Assembly (NCBI GenBank): GCA_914767715.1
Contig: OU612065.1
Location: 682,001 to 746,000, forward strand
DNA: 64,000 nucleotides
Origin: Membranipora membranacea
Lineage: Eukaryota > Bryozoa > Gymnolaemata > Cheilostomatida > Membraniporidae
Reading direction: 5' to 3'
The notes below the pieces were generated by a model, which was given only the letters and a program-made list of their open reading frames with translations, ran no database searches and was not told the origin of the DNA. Position numbers and translations under genes: made by a program. Within the stretch, counting starts at the first letter, position 1. Each line of letters opens with the position of its first letter. Of this stretch, positions 47,104 through 58,524 are shown one piece after another.

Positions 47104-47423
47104 GATAACCCTATCTACATAACCCATTTGAGAAGATAGGAGTTATTGGCCATTACAGTGTTTAACATCTTCAATGCACAGTCTGCAGAATTTGTGTTTG
47201 TATCTAACCATAGTAAGGCATAGGTATCTAACTTAATTTAAATAGAGAATAGATGGATGGGCTCCAGATAAAATTCCCTGATCAATTTCATGTATGTGTG
47301 GCTAAAATGAAGGATATTATTATCTATATAACGATATATATATATATTCATGAACTCACGGCCAAGAACCTCAAGATAATCTGTGGAGAGGAATGTCGGC
47401 TCGTTTGACTTGACTGAACTCAT
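45532..47423 (-). CDS. Small single-pass membrane protein with possible PDZ ligand (3 exons)
   Basis: Minus-strand exons: 47423-47360, 46287-46194, 45808-45532. Phases agree and give 144 residues. The ATG at 47423 lies one base inside an exon (acceptor TTTTACAG|G), so an untranslated first exon is expected; 48187-48254 is one candidate. Order: short N-terminal segment (about 22 residues, no signal peptide), a hydrophobic helix (about 25-49; FIMMVVGVFLIMILIV), a Lys-rich stop-transfer (CKGKEAEKKNK), then a polar tail of about 90 residues with tyrosines (DYFDDIYEPQ, GYSSYDD). It ends STTAM, which fits a class I PDZ ligand (T-x-hydrophobic). The layout suggests a type III plasma-membrane adaptor. 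I do not recognise the family. AATAAA on the minus strand overlaps the stop. Confidence 0.65.
46907..46936. repeat. 12-bp perfect stem, 6-nt loop
   Basis: AACCTCCTGTAT and ATACAGGAGGTT are exact reverse complements around AGGGCC. It lies in the first intron of the small membrane protein gene, within a GC-richer patch (46770-47040). It could fold in RNA; no known ncRNA family is recognised. Confidence 0.7.
47040..47103. repeat. TA microsatellite
   Basis: (TA)n, interrupted once by GATTTATATATT. It lies in the first coding intron of the small membrane protein gene. Confidence 0.9.
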
Positions 47424-49094
47424 CCTGTAAAATCAAATGATTCATTGCATAATTTTACTACAAGTCTACAAAAGGATTAGCGCAGCGGCCAAGTTCTATG
47501 GTAATAATTGTAGGGTCATGTTAACAAATTATAACGCCTGTTTTAAACCTCACAGTAAAATTGCTGTTACATTTGTACGATATACCTCAGGCCGACTAAT
47601 GCTTCAAACAATGACTTTTTAGTATCTTTGCTCAAAATATGTGCTAATACCGTAGAATAGTGAGCATATATAAAGACATAGGTAGCGACAAAGAACACCC
47701 CAAAAACCTGGCTTCCTCTGCACTGATAATAAATTATAAAAATAACAGAGTCTTTAGACCCTTTTTAGGCAATTCTCAATATTTTTGTCAATTTGAATCC
47801 CAATTCATCTATCATAAAGTTTCTCATAGACTGGTATAGTAATATCGCAACTAAATTTCCAAATTATGGTATGTGAACTGTACGAAAGGGCTATATTTGA
47901 CTTTTTATGTAGATATTGCTAAGGCATTAAATCTTAGATGCTACATCTACATCTAAGATGATCTTAGATGCTAAGACATTAAACATGATGATGCTACAGA
48001 AAAGAAATTGAGAAGATTGGGTATAATCGGATACCAAGAGCGCCGTCCTCACAGTAACTACAAACGACCGCTCACAAAGGAGACCATCACTGGTATTACC
48101 TGTATGATGGGTGTGGTGATGCCATATAATATATACAAATAGTCAGCAGCTACATCTTAAGTAAAATTCATTATATTGTTCTCACCTGTGTTTTATGCTG
48201 TATATCTGTAACAGTTATGTCTCTAGATGTAGGCAGGGTAGGCAGCTTCACTTAGCAGAATTATAATACAGCTGTGTGATCTCTCATTCACTCAATACAC
48301 ACACCTGGTTTAGTAAGCTTACTTGCAGTAGTCCCTGATTCATTCAGGACACAAACAACATCTCACAAATCAATATGCTGCATTCATATGTAATTCTTCA
48401 CAACAATCAATTGAAAGAAAGTCTTTACACAAGTGAACAATACAAACCTTGGCCTACTGCAGTTATATCAATAGACAAAGCTATACAACTACTCAATGAG
48501 TAAATGGCATTGCATGTGTAATGCTAATAATATGCACTCTATTTGTCTCACTCACCTGATGACGGATACTGTTTACGCAAAATATAATATTGAAAATAAA
48601 TGTGATTTTCTATATACATATAAAAAAGAAGGCTGAATGCTCCGACAGTTATATGCATGGTGGCGCTCAACAATCAACCGTATCAATGCTGAATGGGGCG
48701 GAATCCCATAATTAATCACGTTACTCTGTTGCTTCTATTCTGATCAATTAATTGTTATATCTAAACACTACCACAACACCCCCAGTCTAGTCATAGTAGT
48801 ATGTTGGTCATATACCGGAAGCTATATACCTTTGACCAACCGCCGGCTTGTATGTATGTGTCCACACTAGCTTATTTATATCCACTCACACACGCCAGGG
48901 ATGTATGTGTATGACAATGTGTATGTATGACTTGACAATGGGTATACAGCTTGTTTTTTATTTGATAATTGATATCCTTGATTTTGAGAAACCGTTGGGT
49001 CACACTATTTACAGCCAAACATCAACATGTAACTCAGAGATTAATATTATTTATAAAATCTTATAAATAATAATTTACTCAGTCATCGATAATT

Positions 49095-50017
49095 TTATGA
49101 GTTAAAATTATCGTCTCCGGCAGAATACAATAGATTTGACATAATACCCATATAACAGCAAATTTGTTCGATTAAACAACATGGTTGATTGGTTGATTTT
49201 ATTTCTATCACTAACATGATATATGTTGTAAAAAAAGTTGTTAAATACTGATTACAGTATAACATACCTGGCTTAAAAATGGGAGTAAAACGTCTCTGTG
49301 GCTGGAAGTGATTTAACATAAATATTTACACTGAGTGCTTGTTGCCTGGCGTAAAAAAGAATCTCTGCCCCATGTGCTTCTGTATTTTATAGTTCGATAC
49401 CGCACTGATGGGCACATTCCAAGAAATTCATTTAGAAAATGTTCATCGTCATAGATATATCGCAGTAGTAAAGTTTTGGTTTTGGCATCTATTAGGTGCT
49501 TTTTATCTCTAGCATACAGGGATGTGTAAGGAATGGGCAGACAGTAAGCAAGATGGGAGATAATAAAACATTTGAATGGCATCCTAGCCAAGGTGGTTGA
49601 ACTCAGGTAAACAAAATTTCTAACAATATACATTCTTTGACTAGCTTTTGTTGCCACAGAGTTAATATGCTCTTCGAAGTGAAGTTTGTTGTCTATCCGT
49701 ACCCCAGATATTTCATTTTATATCACATCACATATCATTATCAGTGTTTACGTGTCTTTGTGTGACAAGACCAGTATCTTAGTGGCTCTTTGTAACAGAT
49801 AGAAAGATAAGTTATTATAACTGGTTAGTTTTATGGTTCTGACAGGTTTTTTCAAAGTTTTATACTTATCCATCAAATTTGGGGTGTTATTTACAAAACT
49901 CAATGGTAATGAAATTGTATGACCTTGAGATAAAACGAATGGGAACGGAGTTATGCACTGTTCAAATGAGAAAAGGCCAGTCATCCATGTTTTACGCATG
50001 CTCCAAAGGTATTTCAT
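49095..50017 (-). mobile_element. LINE reverse transcriptase C-terminal relic
   Basis: The minus strand reads EISGVRIDNKLHFEEHINSV, then SQRMYIVRNFVYLSS, RMPFKCFIISHLAYCLPI and YARDKKHLIDAKTKTL. This is the typical thumb-to-C-terminal stretch of a LINE RT (GVxIDxxLxFxxHI, then the PxLxY-like step). The reading is split between two frames (49313-49740 and 49748-50017), so the copy is dead and 5'-truncated. Confidence 0.75.
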
Positions 50018-50556
50018 TTCGACTTCTTACCAGTTTTGAAATACTATGTCCTGCACTCTATAAACCACTTTGCTCATGTGCAACCAATCAGTTCAGGTTG
50101 GTTTTCATTGCATTGTTTATTGCTTGAGTTCTCAATCTGAAAGGTCACCCAACCGCACTGGAAAAAAATTGACTTCTATAGGCAAAAATAAAATAGGTCA
50201 GTTCGGCTTATTTTGGTCACTATTGCTATGTTGCTGAGAGACTTGTAACTCAGAGTTAATATGAGGATATAGCGATGTGTTTAGCTCAGCGCCCAACATA
50301 CTGCTCCCTATAGCAGTGACAGCTCTGAAGTTGATTATTCATTACAGGGGACAAGGCTGTTGTAACCACCGTCAATTCATAGTGGCTTTCGAATGGTATG
50401 TGATTGTCCGATAAATCGCTACTTAAAAACTTTTTGACAGTTGAGTAAAAATGATCGAAGTTACTTCATTTCCTACCATTGCTGATGGTGTTGGGTACGT
50501 AAATAGTTTACTTTAATTAGTTAGAATTAGATGGACAAATTGGTTTAATTGAGTTT

Positions 50557-50728
50557 ATTTTAATCCAGTACATTGTTGCAGATTAAGAAAATTGCCTTCT
50601 CAATCTAAAAGGGAAGATAACTATTGAACATATTTTCTCAATTCTCAGCAGTTCAAAGTTATCTTCCCTTTTAGTATGAGAAGCCAACTATTTGAATTGG
50701 AAGCTACCAGTATGTACTGAATTAAAAT
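50557..50728. repeat. Inverted repeat, possible MITE core
   Basis: CTAAAAGGGAAGATAAC (50605-50621) pairs exactly with GTTATCTTCCCTTTTAG (50658-50674). Outer flanks also match (TTTTAATCCAGTAC against GTACTGAATTAAAA). This makes an imperfect hairpin of about 170 bp. No ORF is present. Confidence 0.65.
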
Positions 50729-51319
50729 AGTTTGGGAAACTGTGAAAGTGAACTCAGCAACTCTCAAGGTCAGGGTTCCTCAATCTTTCTGGGGTTTTAA
50801 AAAAATTCTTCAATTGGTCAAGTTGGGAGCAGGGAGCTTCCATTCTCCCTGGCCAAAGTCAGGTTAATTGTGTACATGAATAAATAATGGTAAATGCTAT
50901 ACATGCTCCACTCATAGGACTGCCGCTCCCTACGATCGGGAGTTACTTGTGATAGTTACAACTTGGCGTTGCAATTTATCAGTTGCCTGGGGCATTTTTT
51001 GCCCCAGGGTGGTGTAGTTCAGTAATAAAATCATCAAACTGCCGAAAAACTGCATTCATTATTATAAAGTAATCTCATATGAACTCTGCCAGCAGTGAAC
51101 TGTCGTGATCTTTCTCGATCCGACAAATATAAACTAAACAGTAAACCTGTCGTAGAGACCGAGAGTAATCAGGATTGATCAATTGTAATCTTTTTTTACC
51201 AGTGGTATGTACAAGTATGGTTAGTCAGATACATTTGTGGTTAACGGGGGGGGGGGGGTTCGGATCAAAGTATACCTTCACTTCCTCACGCATCCTGTTG
51301 TAAAAACTGTATCTCCATT

Positions 51320-51690
51320 TGTTAACGTTAAAGTAGTAGTAGGCTAATAACTTTACCTCTGGTATTGTGAGTCGAACCAGGGAGAATGGTCGAACTGAAC
51401 TTGATGTACGAGTTTAGCTGTACTTCAAACAGACCTGCTTCAATTTTCCTTAGCATCAATATATCTAATTCACGGCGCCTGTCATACAAAGAAACGATAT
51501 GGTTAAGGGACATACAATCAGTAACACTGTCAAGCCTTGCAAGATAATAGGACCATCTCACAGCTTGGCGTTGTACTTTTCTATAGTGTTTACAAGACCA
51601 ATGTTATGAGGTGACCACACCTGGGACGCATATTCAAGAATAGGTGTTGTGTTACTCCTTGGACTAGTCTTGTGTTGGCTGGCAGTGATT
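51320..51690 (-). mobile_element. LINE reverse transcriptase C-terminal tail relic
   Basis: The minus strand reads TTPILEYASQVWSPHNIGLV, then, after a frameshift near 51565, RWSYYLARLDSVTDCM and DRRRELDILMLRKI. YASQVWSPH and the RQAxRW-like step are diagnostic of the LINE RT C-terminus. It may belong to a different element from the 49 kb relic. Confidence 0.75.
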
Positions 51691-52080
51691 GTGGACTGGT
51701 TGGTATGTGAGAGGAAGCGCAGTGGAGTGGGTGGAGTGAAAATTTTGTTGTTGTGCTTGGTCTTGACTGAACTGGAGAACTAATGTGTAAAAGGGTTGAG
51801 AACCTTTAGGATTATAGACAGAAATTTACCGATGAAGGGGGTAGTCAAACAGTAATGCTGCCAGAGACCCAGGTTTTAGAGTAGACCTGTGCTATGATCT
51901 ATGTCACTTCTTTCTCAAATATACAAAAAGAAGTAAGTGTACTTTATGCCCTTATTATATTTCTTTAGACAAAACCCTCGAGGCTTTGATCAGCTTTCAG
52001 ACTGGAGAATTGGATTGAGTGAGAAGCTGACGGAAATGGCACACTTCTAGTGTTGATACCACTCTTTTCAGCGTACAGAC

Positions 52081-55000
52081 ATGGAGTGTTTGGTGACCAA
52101 GATCTCAAACCCTGGTTACTTCTATGCTCAGACAGGAAACAGTAGGTGATACACGGTTGCTCTCTATATTTGGCAATATGATTTCATCCATAAGAGCTTG
52201 TAAAAAAAGGCAACAACTAAACATGACAGTAGTATAACTATCACTATAACTATGACTACCTTGTGATTTCTGTTAACAATATTTTTAAACAATGTGGTTT
52301 ATTTACTCAGCTAAGAAGTTCGAGGATTTTGAGCAGCTGATGAAGTTGATACAGGGTTACTGTAAAAATCGTGACACCCATTTCCACAGCGTCAGTAACA
52401 TATGTGTGGATGAGATCCTGTTTGTTAGGTCAGTGGAGAGGAACGGTCTCTATGTCAGAGCGAAAGTTCTCCAATCAGCCCAAGAGAGGTTGGTGATATA
52501 CTACATAATATAAGGATAATACTCACGATTAACATCTAACTGCTTAATAACTTCAAAAGCCAACATTGTAATTTTATTATGTCTTCCTGCGATGACTCAT
52601 AAAAATTTAGTCTTAATTATAATAGGCTTACCTTGTCTAACTATGCATGGTTTTTTTACAGCTGCAATGTATTGCTGATTGACTATGGTGATGTTGAGTA
52701 TACAATATCATCAGTTCTAAAGATTGATCCGAGTGTTCAGAAGTTTGCTGAGATTCCTTCCTTTGCTGACAAATACTCTCTTGCTTTCATCAGACCGGTA
52801 TGTGACCCTCTGGTATAGTATATACAATAGCAGGTGCTGCAGGCAGACCTTGTCCATCGTTCTCCTCATTAAAATGTAATGACACAGGCTGTTAATATCT
52901 GATATCTGAAACTACACATACTCTACACAATATAAGCCAAAGTGTTATTTAAATTGAGATTCTTATTCTGACCTGTCTACAGGAAAAACAATGTTAGATT
53001 ATATGTGAGTGTTGTGTACTTGAGTACCTGAGTACCTCCCACCATACACTTGATTTATGCCTCACCAGACTAGCATTACGTAAAATGATTTCAATAATCT
53101 AGATAGGTGGAGTTATCAGCTCAAACTGTTTGAGAATATTACTGCTTCTCTTGAATAGTATCACATAATTCTGCTAGTCCAATTATATTATTAAATCTGT
53201 CATTATCTCTGCATGATCATAAAAACACTAGTCATTCAAACTAACATGGTGCGGTACAGTCATCAGTCATCAGTTCAGTTCCCTGAATATTGGCCTTGTA
53301 AGATTGAGTAGCTAACATGCTGGTCAGATTCTACCCAGTCCATGGATGTCATACAGATATTCTGCGATTTTACAATTCTTAGTTTGGTATACAGAGTTGG
53401 GTATACAGAATTGGGTATACAGAGTTGGGTATACAGAGTTGGGTATACAGAATTGGGTATACAGAGTTGGGTATACAGAGTTGGGTATACAGAGTTGGGT
53501 ATACAGAGTTGGTATACAGAGTTGGGTATACAGAGTTGGTATACAGAGTTGGTATACAGAGTTGGTATACAGAGTTGGGTATACAGAGTTGGGATACAGA
53601 GTTGGGTATACAGAGTTGGGTATACAGAGTTGTGTATACAGAGTTGGGATACAGAGTTGGGTATACAGAGTTGGGATACAGAGTTGGGAATACAGAGTTG
53701 GGTATACAGAGTTGGGTATACAGAGTTGGGATACAGAGTTGGGTATACAGAGTTGGGATAGCTTTTCAATGTTATCCCGCCGTCTTTTTTATTTATCCTG
53801 TTACGAATGAGTGACTAGAGTCATTAGACCAAACAAGAAGACAAACATCGAGGTGAATAGAACATAAAGAAGAGATATAAATATATGATGTCATGATTTA
53901 ACAGGCAGTTGAAATTTTTAAATGTCTTTACTTACTGTTGTATATTATCTCCCCTCAGACAGGCGGAGTGTGGAGTGATGAAGCCACACAGACATTCAGA
54001 GACTTGTGTACAGAGAAGCTGATATATCTACCTACCGAGGAGCCTAACTTTATCACACTCATAGAACGGTCAGTAACTGTCACCATAAAAAACACCGGGT
54101 CTCACTTAGTCTCTCATCCCATTCAATATATACTTCAATCATTTGAGACTGATCTTTGATGATTTCCTACCACAATGTCCTGTGAACTGCTACCATGCAA
54201 TTTCACCTAAATCCAACACAAGACAAGATATATGGTTGGTGTAGGTGTAGATATAGTTATATCATTGACTCTACATATTTTGCAGCCCTAAGAATCATAG
54301 TTCAATCAGAGATATATCGGTGGTCCTAATCCAGGCTGGGTATGCTGAGGTAAGCCACTCATCAACACTTCACATTCCTAACCTGCCCTCAGCAGTGAAC
54401 CTCAGCAGTGAACCAGAAAGTACTAAAAACACATCATACATAGTTAGCTTGTCATGTTAAAACTAATAGTCAATAACCCCACTCTCGCTAACAACAACTT
54501 TTTTTCATTGATAAAATAAAGACTGGCCACAAAGTATAGTAAGTTACAATCAGCGGCGAATTCATGTGCTTGGTATACTGAATATTCAGGATAAGGATAA
54601 CCCTTATGTGTTTCTAGCATCAAAGATGTATTTGTAGGAATACAATATCTGGTTATTATGTCTATACCAGTGGCTTAAAATTCGATCTGAATTTTGGTTC
54701 AAATTTTTCGCTGATGTCAAAATTCGATCACCTACGGTGGCTTCAATATTCCAGTTAAATTTGGCATGTATAAAAGGTTGAGATCTCTCCATCAGTACTA
54801 GAATGAAACCAATTTGGGTTAGGGTTACTACTGGCTTGGGAAGATGTACTCTAGATCAAGCCGTTAAATTGTAACTTGGGAATTTTGATACGGTCAATTA
54901 TTTAAATGATCTCAGTTTTGTAAATGACTGTAGTTGGCTGATACTTACTATGATGGTATTTACACATATCACCGTATTGTCATTTGTATATTATTTAGCG

Positions 55001-58000
55001 TGTACTTGGGGTGACTGATGACGGTATGCCGTCCATCGCTGCCTCTATATCTGACTTGTCTCAGCAGCTGCACACAGTGGCAGTACAAACAGAACCTTCA
55101 CAGGTTAATACAACAGGGACATCCCCCTCCACCACACTGCACCATACTACATCAGCTACATCTCCTATACCCACCTCCAGACTGGTGAAACCTCCTCCTG
55201 GATTTGACTCTCACAACGGTGGAGGAGACGGAAATGAGGTTTGTCTGCATCAAAACTCACAGTCTACCAGATGTGCTCACTATAGGGACTGTAAGATAAG
55301 CAGATGTCATTGTGTGGATAAAAAAAAAATTGTGTGGATAAAAAAAAGCCTGCCCGCTACAAAGTTCATTTTCACTTTATTTGCACCCTGGGATTTTTGT
55401 GTGGTGTAGGGAGATTCAATTTTGTAATTTTAATTGAACGGTCATGTTTATGTTGTCCCTCTAGGTACCTGCAGCTGTGGGCAAGAAGTTACAGGATAAA
55501 AAATCTTCTGGTGAACGATCTGCGAAACAAAAGGCTACAAGGTAAGTGACTATATATGTATGTGATGATTGTGTTCAGGTGTGTTACCAGAGACTATAGA
55601 ACAACGCAATATCAAGTCATCAATCTTTTATTACTGCACTGGGCATCACAAGAGTCTTCCACAACTTGAGCCAATGAACCAAGATCAGAAACACACCCTC
55701 TCTGCTGATGGTGGAATCAAGGGAATTGAATTTCTTCAGCGTTAAGTTGAATAAGGATTACACCACAGAGATTGAATTAGTGCCTTGATTATACTCAGTA
55801 ATATTCTGTATTATGTATGTGTTACAGTGGTGGTGTATATGTACCTCCAGCATTACGGACAGCATCCAATGAGAAAACGAATAAATACTCATCATTCATA
55901 CTCAACCATGATGCCATCTGTGTATGTGTCATATGCTCAATCAAAAATGTAAGTCCTATAATGACACAGACAGTATTTGCACCCAGGAGTAAGTTATCCA
56001 ACCTTTCCGGATTTTCTTTATAACGTTCAAAACAAAGATCATATCCAGTGCAATATTTTTTTTTATATTTTTTTTATATGGTTTTCAAACTAACAGGGAA
56101 ACCAAAATTGTTGGCCATATTGGTTTTGAATTGATCATTTCACATATTTCTTGTTGATTTGCTATATATTGGAATGTTCAGCAGCTCTAAATCCAATACT
56201 CAAATACTCATATATGAGCTTCATGATCATGATATGATATACTACTGTCACATTGTGAAGGCAACTCCGGCAATAGTAATTTATATGGTGTCAGATAGCT
56301 CAGATCGTAGTGTAGTGTTGATGTGATGATGTTATTTGCTCAGCTGATGGAGATGACAGATATGACGGATAAGGAGAGGAGTGAGACGATTCTCTCTACT
56401 TCCTGGCCGAAGCTGAGCACCAGAGAAGAGGCTATACTAAGATGCTCTATAACCGGCTCAAAGCTTAGTACCGAGAATCGAGAGATGTTACTAGATATCA
56501 TGTTGGGCCTCTTTCAGCAGCAGTGGGAGCAGTTTGGTAATACACCCACACCTAGAAGGATATCTTTGGATAGCGCAACACAAGGTAGGAATATAAGTCT
56601 CATGTAGAACATGCATGAGCCCTGATAGTTAATCTCGTTTAATCATAGAAACAAACAGACATTCTCTATTTAACGGACCACATTGGTTATCATAGCAGCT
56701 ATCTAGTCACATTTATAACGATAAGAAAATTACGAAAATGTGGGGATGATCCATTGTACCACCATCCACATAATAAACTGAATGCTGTGTGCGGTACTGG
56801 TACATCATCATAAGCAACTAAATAAAATAATATAATATTATATTTTTAATGAGTTTATGTTGCATGGGGACAAATGCCCTTACAGCTCATATTCCAATTA
56901 TAATTATCTCATAACTGCAGGAGAATGTAATTCAATGGATCACTTCTGAATTTTCTTACTGCCCATATTATATTAAGTGGTATCAAGTCGGGTGATTTAT
57001 TATCACAAACCAAATTTAGGACTATTTATAAAGAGTTGGTGTGTAGTCTTAGTCTTCGAATACAATTTGTTTTGTTTTTACTATCATGACGGTGTAATCA
57101 GTATGTGGTGTCATTTATCTTCTGTTGTCAGTTACAAGCACATCTACCAAACTAACACTGAGCTCATACGACAACACACAATCTCAGGTAGCAGATGAGA
57201 TCTCCATAATGCGCCGCTCATCAGAACACCCTATAGCAGAGCCAACTGGTGAGGGATCTCAGCCTTTTACAAACGGTGTTTATTCAGCTAATGAACTTCA
57301 AAATCATCAAAGTGTGACATGCTTTGAAATGTTAACACAAGGATATCTGTCTCACTTCTAAGTTATTCGGAGAATTGCCTTCTTTCTGCTATTATTGCTC
57401 AATGAGACGACAACTTCTCAGAACATGTATTTAATATAATTTATGTCGACCAATACCTGTAATAGGATAAATGATTGAGACGATTATCCTTGTGTTATAG
57501 ATACTGTCAAGGTGAAAGCGCTGTCACCAGCCTACACTGCTGAGTCTGATGTGAAGAATACGCGCCTGGCTGACTATGATCCTGATAATTGGAGTGATCC
57601 AGAAGATAATTTCCTCTCTGATTCTAGTAGTGAACCTGATATAATACTAGAGAGGACCAGCAGTGTCAGTACCGTAGTAAGCTCGGCTACTCTACGGGAC
57701 TCCAAATATCAACAACAACAACCACAACATCATCACAATGGTGATCAGAGGAGACAACTCTACCAGGTAAACTGTACATCCTATTGTTATAAATATGATC
57801 ATCAGACACTACCTCCTTTGCTTATCACATATTGTTTGAGCTGGAGGGACCTTAAAATTTATAGATTCCCCAATGAACACAGTTGCCGTTCTTTATTAGG
57901 ATGAGTCTTATAATAACAGCAGTGGCAGCACCCCGGACAGTCCATATGCCGGATCCAGAGACAATCCTAACATGGGGGCCACCTTCATAACTAACTACAA

Positions 58001-58524
58001 TACCAACCAACAAAGGAGCGCCATATTAGACAGCCCCAAATTATTCTGCACTGAACCAGAAGCAGGGATAGGATCTATGTCTACACCCCCTCTCAGATCA
58101 GCTGGACGTGGCAGGGGTGAGAGCCCTCGTAGAACACCAACAAAGGTTAGTCGTGTCACAACCGTGCTTTTGCATATTAATCTTAATACTAGGTTTGCTA
58201 TTACAGATATTATCTGATATTGAGAGTTGTGATCTCTCAATTTATGACCATATAAATATTTGTTGCTGATTATACATTTGTCAGGTGATGAGTTATGGGT
58301 TAGGGCTATCGGCTACACGTAGGAGCAACGATCCAAACAAACCGAGATATAACTTCCACCAGGCAGACCTGGATCCTCCTGCTAGCTCTTGTGCTGCCGC
58401 CCAGGATAATAACGGTCTGGGAGGATTCGGTACCATCATGTACTGTACATTCTGTGGCTCTACTATACACAGAAGTGCTGACTGTCCAGAGGGGACTAAG
58501 AATCTATTCCTTCACAATAAGTAA
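52081..58524 (+). CDS. Tudor-domain protein with C-terminal CCHC zinc knuckle (13 exons)
   Basis: Exons: 52081-52141, 52311-52488, 52662-52797, 53959-54068, 54286-54349, 54999-55238, 55465-55541, 55828-55948, 56344-56584, 57132-57248, 57501-57766, 57900-58145, 58285-58524. Phases agree and give 698 residues. The ATG at 52081 has strong context (GACATGG), but an acceptor just upstream means an earlier coding exon cannot be excluded. The extended Tudor domain (about 1-130) shows ISNPGYFYAQ at its start and the core VLLIDYGDVEYT. A disordered region follows, with YVPPALR, a helical patch (STREEAILRCSI, MLGLFQQQWEQF) and an RGRG motif. The last exon holds a zinc knuckle, C673-x2-C676-x4-H681-x4-C686. 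Tudor domains of this kind bind dimethylarginine and often act in germ granules and the piRNA pathway; CCHC knuckles bind RNA. I cannot assign an orthologue. Confidence 0.85.
53388..53760. repeat. 15-bp minisatellite
   Basis: About 24 imperfect copies of GTATACAGAGTTGGG, some shortened by one or two bases. It lies in the Tudor-gene intron 52798-53958. Because 15 is a multiple of three and the unit lacks stops, several frames on both strands stay open. These are not genes. Confidence 0.95.

Larger units (their letters stand above)
47425..52080. other. Gene-poor region with retrotransposon relics
   Basis: This region lies between the divergent small membrane protein gene (-) and the Tudor gene (+). 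It holds two LINE relics, an inverted repeat (50557-50728) and a poly-G run (51247-51258). A splice-flanked stretch at 48187-48254 (-) may be a 5'UTR exon of the small membrane protein gene. No other gene is seen. Confidence 0.5.

Noticed and set aside
48187-48254. Coding exon of the small membrane protein
   Set aside because: In the phase needed to join 47424 it has a stop and no ATG; kept only as a possible untranslated exon.
53275-53814. Overlapping ORFs of 129-164 codons on both strands
   Set aside because: They are the 15-bp minisatellite read in several frames; the unit lacks stops, so openness carries no coding information.
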